Shown here in pieces: positions 7,969-16,201 of a stretch of 39,465 bases of DNA (positions within the stretch are counted from its first letter, which is position 1; every line of letters starts with the position of its first letter). This DNA is from Candidatus Liminaster caballi (GTDB lineage Bacteria > Bacteroidota > Bacteroidia > Bacteroidales > UBA3663). The DNA is taken from contig JAGHUA010000067.1 in the NCBI GenBank assembly GCA_018065085.1, positions 1 to 39,465 of the forward strand, given 5' to 3'. Position numbers and translations under genes: made by a program. The notes beneath the pieces are model-generated. The model was given only the letters and a program-made list of their open reading frames with translations, did no database searches and was not told the origin of the DNA.

Positions 7969-10074
7969 TTAATAGAAGCGGAGACGGTTGTCTGTAATCT
8001 CAGCGCTGCGGCTGATATACTGCATGGCAACGCCAGCAGCATTGCGGTAAGCGTTGGCAGAAACCTTAGCCTTGCTTGCCTCCTCGTCGTAGGTGAGATC
8101 CTTATTGTTCTTTGATGTGACTTTCAGTACTACAACATTGTTTGTGCCTGCGATAGGACCAACCACTGTGCCTTCCTGTGCCTTGAGAGCCTCAGCAATA
8201 ACTGCTGGCTCTGCACCGAGACCTGAAACGCTGTTGAGGTTGAAGTTTACGCGGCTTGCCTCCTGAATCTCTACGCCAAGTGCAGCTGCATAGCCCTCAA
8301 GACTCTTGTCAGCTACGTTGGCAAAGTCATTGGCAAGGAGGTAAGCGGCCTTCTTCTCGTTCTTAACTGCGTTGTTGACAACGGCAAGTGTGCTTGGGCT
8401 TTCGAGTGTAGAATAGTTCTCCTCAATGTCGCCCTTGATGCCTACAACCATAAGGTAACCGCCATCCTCGTAGATTTCAGAGATTGCGTTCTTCTCGCCC
8501 TCGAAGGCGAAACGTACGGCCTGACGGCAGTCACGTACCTGATTGATATTGTAGCTTGTGCTGTAAACCATAGCGTCCATCATGCGGAAACCGTTAACCA
8601 TGGCGCTATCCTCCATCTCCTGGATAGTGGTGTGGGTGTTTACGAACTCGTTGAGCTTGCCATATTCTGTACGACGGGTCTTGCTGCTTGGGCTGATCTT
8701 CTCAGCATATACGGCAACCTTAGATTGAGCGACAGGAGCAGTCTTCTCAACAACCTTGGCAACAAGGTAATTGTGCTGCTGACCGTTCTCGAAGTCATAC
8801 TTGAAGACATCGTTCTTCTTTGCGTTCTCGATCTTTGCGCGGAGACCTTCCTCGAACTGCATAAGGGTCAAGTTGGTTGCCCAAACTGCGTTATCGTCCT
8901 GGCTGCCCTTCTTAACCTCTGTGAAGATGCTGTCCTGGGTCTCGGCTGTAGCTGCGCTGATAACGAGCTTGACTGAGTCAGGAGCATTCTGCTTGCCAAG
9001 AATACGAACCATGTAGTAGTATTCGCTGAGCTGCTCGTTGTTCTTGCTCTGCTCGCCAAGGATGTTGAGGATGTCGCCACGATAGATCTTTGGCTCGCTG
9101 ATTGTGCCGGCAGGATTCTGGTCGATGAACTCCTTGAGCTCACCGCGGAATGTGTTGTCGTTGAGATAAGCGTTGATGAAAGGAACGGCTGAGTTAGCGC
9201 TGATGAGTTCCTCTACACCATCGCCAGCAAATTCGCCAGCAACCTTCTGAAGGTTTTCAAGAACGGCGTTCTGGTCGTCTGCGCTTGGGAGAAGAGGCAC
9301 GGCGATGTAGCTGATCTGACGAGCCTTAGCCTGCATCTTGAAGCGATCCTTGTGTGACTCGTACCATGCCTTGAGCTCGTTGTTGCTAACTGTTACGAGC
9401 GAGTCGGCAACAGAATAAACAGGCTTGCGAACGTAAGAGAATGCTACCTCCTGGTTGTCGCCGTTGAAAGCGTCCTTAGCCTCAAGAGTGTTAGGAGCAA
9501 CGGCTGCCTGAACGAGTGCGTTATACTTCTGAGCCTTGCGGGTGCTTGCAACCTGATTCTCGATGAAGAGCCAGTTGTTGAGGCTGAAGAATGGGTTCTG
9601 TGCAGAAACCTCGTCGAAGCCATCGTTCTGAACGAGCTGTGCGAAATAATCACCGTAAACCTTGGCCTGCTCGCCAAAGATCTGTGTCATGACAGGAGAG
9701 ATGTGATCACCGTGAACGAGATCGTCAATCTCTTCGTCGCAGACTGTGAGGCCTACCTTCTCAAGCTGCTCGCTGAGAACCATGTCCTGTACGAACTGGT
9801 TGTAAACCTGGTCATTGATCTGGTGGCTTGTCTCAGAGTCGTTGACATCGCGCTGTGAGTAAGCCTGGAGGAAATCGGATGTACGCTGACGCTCTGTTTC
9901 GTACTGAGCCCAGCTGACGGTCTTGCCGTTGACATCAAGTACGGTGTCGCGACCGCTCTGGAAGAATCCGTTGTAGTCATCAAAGCCGAACATGATGATC
10001 ATGAGGATCAGGCCACCGCCAAGCACAGTCATGAGCAGGGCAGGGTGGTTTCTGATTGATTGTAATGCTGCCAT
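7969..10074 (-). CDS. PpiD/SurA-like membrane-anchored peptidyl-prolyl isomerase
   Basis: 701 residues, a periplasmic folding factor anchored in the inner membrane by one helix (residues 12-30, LLMTVLGGGLILMIIMFGF). Next comes a SurA-type N-terminal chaperone region (about 40-200, with VLDVNGKTVSWAQYE and MVLSEQLEKVGLTV), then degenerate parvulin-like segments (about 240-560) and a C-terminal helical part. The order matches PpiD, which helps exported proteins fold as they leave the Sec channel. The parvulin segment looks divergent, so isomerase activity is uncertain. It has its own promoter and sits downstream of the CNNM gene and lptC. Confidence 0.88.
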   Translation of the reverse strand: MAALQSIRNHPALLMTVLGGGLILMIIMFGFDDYNGFFQSGRDTVLDVNGKTVSWAQYETERQRTSDFLQAYSQRDVNDSETSHQINDQVYNQFVQDMVLSEQLEKVGLTVCDEEIDDLVHGDHISPVMTQIFGEQAKVYGDYFAQLVQNDGFDEVSAQNPFFSLNNWLFIENQVASTRKAQKYNALVQAAVAPNTLEAKDAFNGDNQEVAFSYVRKPVYSVADSLVTVSNNELKAWYESHKDRFKMQAKARQISYIAVPLLPSADDQNAVLENLQKVAGEFAGDGVEELISANSAVPFINAYLNDNTFRGELKEFIDQNPAGTISEPKIYRGDILNILGEQSKNNEQLSEYYYMVRILGKQNAPDSVKLVISAATAETQDSIFTEVKKGSQDDNAVWATNLTLMQFEEGLRAKIENAKKNDVFKYDFENGQQHNYLVAKVVEKTAPVAQSKVAVYAEKISPSSKTRRTEYGKLNEFVNTHTTIQEMEDSAMVNGFRMMDAMVYSTSYNINQVRDCRQAVRFAFEGEKNAISEIYEDGGYLMVVGIKGDIEENYSTLESPSTLAVVNNAVKNEKKAAYLLANDFANVADKSLEGYAAALGVEIQEASRVNFNLNSVSGLGAEPAVIAEALKAQEGTVVGPIAGTNNVVVLKVTSKNNKDLTYDEEASKAKVSANAYRNAAGVAMQYISRSAEITDNRLRFY

Positions 10075-10126
10075 TTTTTTAGTTTTTATTTAGTTAATTT
10101 TTATTTGTTACATGCGTAATCGGGTG

Positions 10127-10160
10127 CAAATATACATAAAAGAATGATATGATGGTCAAA
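10127..10160 (-). promoter_or_regulatory. Promoter of the PpiD-like gene
   Basis: On the minus strand, a perfect TATATTTG (10134-10127) with TTTG (10160-10157) 22 bases upstream. The expected leader is about 50 bases and AT-rich. Confidence 0.55.
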
Positions 10161-10234
10161 ATTTGCAAAAAAAAGTATGTTTGCGCCCTGTTTTTTCTTG
10201 TTTTTTGTGCGATGAGAGAGTTAAATGTGCCATT

Positions 10235-11533
10235 TTACTCGGCTAAAGAGATGCGCACGGTCTCTATTTTTGTGGCGGAAGCCTTTGTTACGGTCATCTG
10301 TAATTTGGGGTCGCTGAGCGTGATGACGTCTCCTTCGTGAGGGAAGGTCTGCAGTTCGTGGAGCACCAATCCTGCCAGGGTCAGGTACTCGTCGGACTCT
10401 GGGAGACCGATATTGAGATCTTCATTGATCTTGCTAATCTCAAGGCGTCCTGACAACTCAAACTCAGTGTCGCTGATACGTTTCTCGATAAGCTTCAGCT
10501 GATCGTGCTCGTCCTCTATATCGCCTATGATTTCCTCAAAGAGATCCTCCATGGTTATCACACCGGCTGTGCCACCGAATTCATCGACCACGGCGGCTAT
10601 GGATTTCTTCTGTTCCATGAGCATGCGCAGGACTTTCGGGGCTGCCATGGTCTCGGGAACGAATGGGATAGGAATGATTTTCTGCTGCCATTGTCTTGGA
10701 CGGCGGAACATCTCGGATGAATGTATGTAGCCTACAAGATTGTCAATGTCATCCTTGTAAACCGGGATCTTTGAGTAGCCGGTCTCGACAAACAGACGGT
10801 TGAGCTTGCCCAATGGAGTATCGACCGAGGCCACAGTGAGTTCGGAACGTGGAATCATGCAGTCGCGTACCTTGACATTGCTGAAATCCAGTGCGTTCTG
10901 GAATAGTCGCAACTCCTGTTGGTCGTTGTCGTTCTTCGTGTCGCCGTCACTGTCTTCGTCGCTGTCATCGTTATCGTTGTGGTCTATGCCCTGCTGTACG
11001 AAATAGTCCAGATCGACCTTGGTGAGCGTTCCCTGAGTCTGCCTTGTGATGGGGAGTCCTGCAAGCCGAAGGATGGTGTGGCTTAATAACGTCGCGAAAG
11101 AAGAAATTGGGTAGAGCAACCAGTAGATGCCATAGAGCGGTACGGCAAAGAGACGCAGCATCATGTTGGGGTTGAGCTTGAAAACAGCTTTGGGCAGATA
11201 TTCGGCCGTAAACAGGATGATGATGGTGGAGAGCAGCGTCTGGAGCAGAACGATAAGGAATTGCTGTTCGGTGATGTAGCGGGCAATTGGTCCTTCAAGC
11301 AGTTCTGCCATCAGGATACCATAGATGATAAGTGCAATGTTATTGCCTACAAGCATGGTGGAGATGAAACGCTCGGAATGCCTGTAGAAATAGATCAGCG
11401 CACGGGCAGTGAGTCCTCCGTTCTGCTTATCAAGCTCAAGACGCACTCTATTGGCGGAGATGAAAGCCATTTCCATGCCGCTGAAGAAGGCGCTGAACAA
11501 CAGCGTGATCAGTATTGATACGTATAGAGCCAT
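10235..11533 (-). CDS. CNNM/CorC-HlyC family membrane protein (hemolysin family)
   Basis: 432 residues. The N-terminal CNNM transmembrane domain (about 1-150) has [18 protein letters not shown], diagnostic of the family, and [17 protein letters not shown]. Two CBS domains follow (about 210-335; [34 protein letters not shown]), then a C-terminal CorC_HlyC domain. Between the membrane domain and CBS pair is an acidic Asp/Asn-rich loop ([14 protein letters not shown]). Relatives act in Mg/Co homeostasis; flavobacterial GldE belongs here too. Zero spacing to lptC upstream suggests one transcript. The hemolysin label is historical. Confidence 0.9.
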   Translation of the reverse strand: MALYVSILITLLFSAFFSGMEMAFISANRVRLELDKQNGGLTARALIYFYRHSERFISTMLVGNNIALIIYGILMAELLEGPIARYITEQQFLIVLLQTLLSTIIILFTAEYLPKAVFKLNPNMMLRLFAVPLYGIYWLLYPISSFATLLSHTILRLAGLPITRQTQGTLTKVDLDYFVQQGIDHNDNDDSDEDSDGDTKNDNDQQELRLFQNALDFSNVKVRDCMIPRSELTVASVDTPLGKLNRLFVETGYSKIPVYKDDIDNLVGYIHSSEMFRRPRQWQQKIIPIPFVPETMAAPKVLRMLMEQKKSIAAVVDEFGGTAGVITMEDLFEEIIGDIEDEHDQLKLIEKRISDTEFELSGRLEISKINEDLNIGLPESDEYLTLAGLVLHELQTFPHEGDVITLSDPKLQMTVTKASATKIETVRISLAE

Positions 11534-12112
11534 TTATTGTTCTTTTCTTTGCGGAAACACGCCGTTGGTCTTGCGGATTTCGTATTTTGAAAAATCGTCG
11601 GTTGATGTGAAGCCATAACCTTCGATGATGTTTTCTGCACGTTCAATGTGGATGAACGAGTCGCTATAGACCTTATGCGAGCGCATGTCCCAATATAGGT
11701 CGTTGGTCATGAACTTCTCGCCTTTGACGCTTGTAACGCGTACATTATTAATTAAATGCCACAGCTGGCGGTTGTCCCAATTGTAGGCGGTGTCGGCATC
11801 GATGGTCTCGGTGGCTTCCCATGCGGAATCAATCTGTTCGAAGTGGATACCGTCGGGGAAATACTGATATGGCTCAGTGGCTTCTTCGCCATAGCGTATC
11901 CAGGTCTTGGTGATGGCTTTGTATTTTATGACGCCGGAGTCGCTGATATACATCACTGCATCATGAGTGATCATTGATGCAATGTCTGTGCCATCAACGG
12001 CTTCGGCAGGACCCTGATGCGCACTGCCACTGCACGAAAATGTGAGACAGATGCTTATCAAAAAGCCCAATATGATGAGTATTTGTCGCATTTTATTGAA
12101 AAATAATTTCAT
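11534..12112 (-). CDS. lptC: LPS export periplasmic protein LptC (lipoprotein form)
   Basis: About 192 residues. It bridges the LptB2FG transporter and LptA in moving lipopolysaccharide to the outer membrane. A lipoprotein signal ends in ICLTFSC, so the mature N-terminal Cys is lipidated, as in many Bacteroidetes LptC proteins. The body is a run of beta-strands with the LptC/OstA-like pattern: ITHDAVMYISDSGVIKYKA, FPDGIHFEQID, VRVTSVKGEKFMTNDLYWD, and IEGYGF near the end. The frame extends to a TTG at 12124, but that overlaps the -7 box; ATG 12112 is chosen. Confidence 0.88.
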   Translation of the reverse strand: MKLFFNKMRQILIILGFLISICLTFSCSGSAHQGPAEAVDGTDIASMITHDAVMYISDSGVIKYKAITKTWIRYGEEATEPYQYFPDGIHFEQIDSAWEATETIDADTAYNWDNRQLWHLINNVRVTSVKGEKFMTNDLYWDMRSHKVYSDSFIHIERAENIIEGYGFTSTDDFSKYEIRKTNGVFPQRKEQ

Positions 12113-12113
12113 T

Positions 12114-12148
12114 TTTGGGCGCAAATATACTTATTTTTATTATCTTTG
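12114..12148. promoter_or_regulatory. Divergent lptC/thyA promoter region
   Basis: For lptC (minus) the -7 box is a perfect TATATTTG at 12129-12122, only nine bases from the ATG. For thyA (plus) the -7 box is TATCTTTG at 12141-12148, with TTTG at 12114-12117 (spacer 23, slightly long). The two promoters overlap within about 35 bases. Confidence 0.6.
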
Positions 12149-12175
12149 CCGCAGAAATATAGAAAAAAATAAAAA

Positions 12176-12973
12176 ATGAGGCAATATTTAGACCTGTTGG
12201 AGCGCGTTTTGCGTGAAGGAGTGCGTCGCGATGACCGTACTGGCACTGGTACGATAGGTGTCTTTGGCCATCAGATGCGCTTTGACCTGAGCCAAGGTTT
12301 CCCTCTTGTCACAACCAAGAAGGTGTTTACGCGCGGCATATTCGAAGAGTTACTGTGGTTCATCTCTGGATCGACCAACAAGAAAGTGCTGCAAGAGAAG
12401 AATGTCCACATCTGGGACGAGTGGGGCGATGATGAGACTGGTGAACTCGGTCCGATCTATGGCTATCAGTGGCGATCATGGCCTGATTATGAAGGCGGAC
12501 ATATTGACCAGCTTATGGATGTGATCGAACAGATTAAGGCAAACCCAAACAGTCGGCGTCTGATTGTGTGCTCGTGGAATGTCGCTCAGATTCCACTCAT
12601 GGGCTTGCCTCCATGCCATTGCTTCTTCCAGTTCTTTGTGGCTGATGGTAAGCTGTCTCTTCAGCTTTATCAGCGTTCGGCAGATCTGTTCCTTGGCGTG
12701 CCTTTCAACATCGCATCCTACGCTCTGCTTGTTCACATGGTGGCTCAGGTTACGGGCCTTCAGCCAGGCGAGTTCATTCACACCACGGGCGACACTCACA
12801 TCTACCTTAATCATATCGATCAGGTCAAGTTGCAGTTGAGCCGCGAACCATTGCCATTGCCAAAACTTCGTCTTAATCCAGAGATCAAGGATATTCGTGA
12901 TTTCAGAATCTCGGACATTACTCTTGAGGACTATCAGTGCCACCTTGCCATCAAGGGAGAGGTGAGCGTGTGA
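12176..12973 (+). CDS. thyA: Thymidylate synthase
   Basis: Converts dUMP to dTMP using methylene-tetrahydrofolate. The 265 residues align with the classic Thy[20 protein letters not shown] at the folate/phosphate site, [11 protein letters not shown], catalytic Cys147 in [10 protein letters not shown] (Cys146 in E. coli), the nucleotide-binding [18 protein letters not shown], and the HIYLNH.DQ motif near 210. In many relatives folA follows directly; here the next gene is a PfkB-type kinase. A small inverted repeat (GTCTTT/AAAGAC, 12976-12994) follows the stop, without a T-run. Confidence 0.97.
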   Translation: MRQYLDLLERVLREGVRRDDRTGTGTIGVFGHQMRFDLSQGFPLVTTKKVFTRGIFEELLWFISGSTNKKVLQEKNVHIWDEWGDDETGELGPIYGYQWRSWPDYEGGHIDQLMDVIEQIKANPNSRRLIVCSWNVAQIPLMGLPPCHCFFQFFVADGKLSLQLYQRSADLFLGVPFNIASYALLVHMVAQVTGLQPGEFIHTTGDTHIYLNHIDQVKLQLSREPLPLPKLRLNPEIKDIRDFRISDITLEDYQCHLAIKGEVSV

Positions 12974-13025
12974 TTGTCTTTTATTTTGAAAGACTGACCA
13001 TAATACATTAAATAGCATACTTCTC

Positions 13026-13886
13026 ATGACCGATATCTGCTGCATAGGCCACATAACAAAGGACAAGATTATTACGCCCGCCGGAGAGACAAATCTTCCG
13101 GGAGGAACGGCATACTATTTCGCCCGTGGTATGCAGGCTGTGTGTCGTGGCGAGGTGTCGTATTCCGTGCTTACTGCCATGGCTGATGATGACAGTCAGG
13201 TGGTGCGGGATATGCAGGCCGATGGCATTGATGTGAAGTGCCTGCCTTCAGCAGCCACCCTGTTCTTTGAGAATAAGTATGGAGCCGATTTCAATGGCAG
13301 GGAACAGCGCGTCCTCTCGATTGCCAATCCGTTCACACTCGATGACATAAAGGATGTAGATGCGCGTTATGTGGTCTTTGGCAGTCTTTTGGCTCACGAT
13401 TTCCCGGTTGAAGCCTATGCCATGCTGCATGGACGTTCGCAGGTTGTGGTCGATGTGCAAGGCTATCTGCGTGAAGTGCGTCAGGACAAGGTCTATCCGG
13501 TTGAATGGGCAGACAAGCATCGTGTGCTTCCGTTTGTCGATGTGCTCAAAGTCAATGAGTTCGAGATGGAAGTCTTGACGGGAACAGACGATCCTCGAAA
13601 GGCAGCTCTGCGTCTTGCCGAGTGGGGCGTGCGTGAAGTGTTGCTGACGTTTGGCAGTTTCGGATCGCTTATATATGATGCCTCATCACAGCAGTTCTTC
13701 GATATTCCGGCTTATCCGCCTCGCCGGTTAGTCGATGCTACAGGATGCGGCGATACCTACGTCACCGGCTATGTGTTCAAGCGTGCACAGGGTGCTTCGA
13801 TTGCAGAAGCCGGCGATTTCGCAGCTCGTGTCTCTTCGTTGAAACTTGAAAACTCAGGTCCGCTAACCCAATATTTATATATATGA
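13026..13886 (+). CDS. PfkB-family carbohydrate/nucleoside kinase
   Basis: 286 residues of the ribokinase fold. The N-terminus (CCIGHITKDKII...LPGGTAYYFA) carries the family's Gly-Gly sugar-site motif, and the C-terminal signature DATGCGDTYVTGYVF supplies the anion hole and catalytic Asp243. The substrate cannot be read from sequence; ribokinase, fructokinase and inositol or nucleoside kinases share this fold. The stop overlaps the start of the next gene (ATGA), linking it to the secreted protein, carbohydrate-binding protein and GH97 genes. A role in phosphorylating a sugar those proteins release is an inference. Confidence 0.85.
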   Translation: MTDICCIGHITKDKIITPAGETNLPGGTAYYFARGMQAVCRGEVSYSVLTAMADDDSQVVRDMQADGIDVKCLPSAATLFFENKYGADFNGREQRVLSIANPFTLDDIKDVDARYVVFGSLLAHDFPVEAYAMLHGRSQVVVDVQGYLREVRQDKVYPVEWADKHRVLPFVDVLKVNEFEMEVLTGTDDPRKAALRLAEWGVREVLLTFGSFGSLIYDASSQQFFDIPAYPPRRLVDATGCGDTYVTGYVFKRAQGASIAEAGDFAARVSSLKLENSGPLTQYLYI

Positions 13887-14278
13887 GAAAAGTATTACTT
13901 TTAGTTATCGCGTTTATGGCTTCTGCATTGTCTTTCGCTGAAGACACGGTTGCGTCGATGGTAGTTACCAAGACCGATGGTAGCGAATGTGCCTTGGCAT
14001 TGTCGAATGTCAGAAGCATAAAGTTTGATGAAGGCAAGATGAAGATCAATCTTGCAGAAGGCTGTGAGACGATTGCTGTCGATGAAATCTCGATTATTAC
14101 GTTCGGCGATATGCCATCGGCCATTGCTGCCATAGCCGGCAAGGATGGCTCACAGATGCTTACAGTTTTGGATATGGCAGGAAATGTTGTCTTCAATGGC
14201 TGCGTGTCGTCGTGGAGCTCTGAGAATAAGCTTCATGGCATATATGTGATCAATGGAAGAAAGGTGATGATCAAATAA
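13883..14278 (+). CDS. Small secreted protein with beta-repeat and sorting-like tail
   Basis: 131 residues, function unknown. A signal peptide (MRKVLLLVIAFMASALSFA) leads into TKTDGSECALALSNVRSIKF and a second strand pair ending VDEISIITFGD. This paired unit (DG.....L..V.SI.F, then a polar strand, then .EIS.I.F) recurs at the start of many secreted Prevotella/Bacteroides proteins, including the next gene. The C-terminus (LTVLDMAGNVVF to GIYVINGRKVMIK) resembles the short type IX-like tail. It overlaps the kinase by four bases, and the next ATG follows 11 bases after its stop. Confidence 0.72.
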   Translation: MRKVLLLVIAFMASALSFAEDTVASMVVTKTDGSECALALSNVRSIKFDEGKMKINLAEGCETIAVDEISIITFGDMPSAIAAIAGKDGSQMLTVLDMAGNVVFNGCVSSWSSENKLHGIYVINGRKVMIK

Positions 14279-14289
14279 ACAGACACAAG

Positions 14290-16191
14290 ATGAAACAGAT
14301 GTTATTTGCCGTCACAGCATTTGCTTTCCTGAATATAGCCAATGCGCAAAATGATGCAATCCGTATTTCGCATGGTTTGACCAATGACTATGCACTGCTT
14401 TCTGCAATAGATTCCATATTCTTTGATCTTGATGGAACCCGATTGTGTGTCCAGCCGAGGAGTGGCGAATGCGTATCGTTTCCATACACTGAGATTTCGG
14501 GTATCAGTTATCTGCCGGCAGACAGTTGCCCGTCGAAATTGAAGATTGCTTATAATGGAAACTCAGTGTCGGTCGATAATCCCTATTTCCTGTCGGGTGT
14601 CTCTGTCGATGCCGAAGGCGCGTATGTGACAGTCACAAATCTGTGCGAAACGGAAGAATACACCACAACTCTCAAGGGCGAGACATCGGATGGCGGTTTC
14701 GTGTATAACGGTACATATAAGACCACCATCGAGCTCAATGGACTGAAGTTGACCAGTAACCGTGGCGCAGCTATTGACATACAGTGTGGCAAACGAGTAA
14801 ACCTTGAATTGAAAAAAGGAACCGAGAACTCGCTAGTGGATGCTGCCAATGGCACACAGAAAGCCGCTCTCTACTGTAAGGGACATCTGGAGATTGACAA
14901 ATCGGGTGTGCTCAATGTGAAAGGTCTTACTGCTCATGCAATCTCGGCAAAGGAGTACATAAAACTTAAGAAGTCTGACGGTGTGATCAACGTGCTTGGT
15001 GCAGTCAAGGATGGCATCCATTGCAAACAGTATTTTCAAGGCAACGGCTTCTCTTTAAATATAAATAATGTGGGCGATGATAATATCCAGTCAGAATTGG
15101 ACGGTGCAGCCAATGATGATGGCATTGCAGATGGTTCGATCATTGTCAACGATGGCACATACGTGCTGAACAACAGTACCAATGGATCGACTGAAGGAAC
15201 TGACACACATACGGCCAAGGGCATGAATGCTGATGGCGATATGCAGCTCAACGGCGGCAATATCAAAATCAGTATGACAGGCACTGGCGGTAAGGGCATC
15301 CGTGTGGAAGGAACATACACTCAGGGAACAGAGGATGGTAATGGACCTGTGTTGACAGTCTCTACTACAGGAACGGCTTATGGTTCTTCTTCCGGAAGCG
15401 GTGGCGGCGGACGTCCAGGCGGTGGCGGCAGACCCGGTGGTGGCGCTGCGTCTGGTGCTGATGCCAAGGCAATAAAGGTAATCGGTGCAGCCGTGATCTA
15501 TGGCGGTACAACCACTGTCACCACGACACAGAATGGAGCTGAGGGTCTTGAATCTAAGACCAGAATTACTATCAAGGGTGGTAGCCATTATTTTAAGTGC
15601 TATGACGATTGCATAAATACATCAGGAATTATAGATTTTGCAGGCGGTAATACGGTCTGCTATTCCAATGGCAATGACGCTGTAGATAGCAATTATGGAC
15701 GTACTGGAGCCATCACGATTTCTGGCGGCAACGTCTTTGCCTACACGTCAAAGGGATCGCCTGAAGAAGGACTCGACTGCGATAATAACTCTTATATCGT
15801 CGTAACCGGAGGCATCGGCATCAGCGCAGGTGGAAGTCAAGGTGGTGGAGGCGGTTGGGGTGGTAGCAGCTCCTCGTCAAGCATCGGCCAGGCTTCACAG
15901 GGATATTATCTCGGCAGCTCGCCAAGCAGTTATTCTTCATCTTATTACTACACTCTTTGCAATACTCAGGGCCAGCCCGTTTGCACTTATAAGTTCGAGG
16001 CAAATCTAAGCAATAGCCTCTCTCTGCTCACTGCCTCAAATCTTGGAAAGGGCAGCGTCACGGTAAAAAGCGGTTCGTCGGTGCCCACAGAGTATTCTTC
16101 CATGGTCAGCAATGCCAATGGAACTGGTGTATTCTTTATTGATCCAACCGTAACTACAAGCAGCACAACTGCGACTGTGACTGCCAAATAA
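14290..16191 (+). CDS. Secreted DUF4353 (Cthe_2159-like) carbohydrate-binding protein
   Basis: 633 residues with a signal peptide (MKQMLFAVTAFAFLNIANAQ). Residues about 20-80 repeat the beta-unit of the preceding small protein. From about 110 onward the sequence follows the DUF4353 right-handed beta-helix pattern: ELNGLKLTSNRGAAIDIQCG, LKKGTENSLVD, GHLEIDKSGVLNVKG, VINVLGAVKDGIHCKQ, DDNIQSE. A Gly/Pro/Arg-rich insert (GGGGRPGGGGRPGGG, about residue 375) and a Gly/Ser-rich stretch (about 515-545) interrupt it, as is common in the family. The founding member binds acidic plant-cell-wall polysaccharide; binding here is inferred. The adjacent GH97 gene supports a glycan role. Confidence 0.82.
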   Translation: MKQMLFAVTAFAFLNIANAQNDAIRISHGLTNDYALLSAIDSIFFDLDGTRLCVQPRSGECVSFPYTEISGISYLPADSCPSKLKIAYNGNSVSVDNPYFLSGVSVDAEGAYVTVTNLCETEEYTTTLKGETSDGGFVYNGTYKTTIELNGLKLTSNRGAAIDIQCGKRVNLELKKGTENSLVDAANGTQKAALYCKGHLEIDKSGVLNVKGLTAHAISAKEYIKLKKSDGVINVLGAVKDGIHCKQYFQGNGFSLNINNVGDDNIQSELDGAANDDGIADGSIIVNDGTYVLNNSTNGSTEGTDTHTAKGMNADGDMQLNGGNIKISMTGTGGKGIRVEGTYTQGTEDGNGPVLTVSTTGTAYGSSSGSGGGGRPGGGGRPGGGAASGADAKAIKVIGAAVIYGGTTTVTTTQNGAEGLESKTRITIKGGSHYFKCYDDCINTSGIIDFAGGNTVCYSNGNDAVDSNYGRTGAITISGGNVFAYTSKGSPEEGLDCDNNSYIVVTGGIGISAGGSQGGGGGWGGSSSSSSIGQASQGYYLGSSPSSYSSSYYYTLCNTQGQPVCTYKFEANLSNSLSLLTASNLGKGSVTVKSGSSVPTEYSSMVSNANGTGVFFIDPTVTTSSTTATVTAK

Positions 16192-16201
16192 AAGCAGAAT
16201 T

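Noticed and set aside
12976-12994. Terminator after thyA (GTCTTT/AAAGAC)
   Set aside because: The stem is only six pairs, AT-rich and without a T-run, so it was not listed as a separate terminator.
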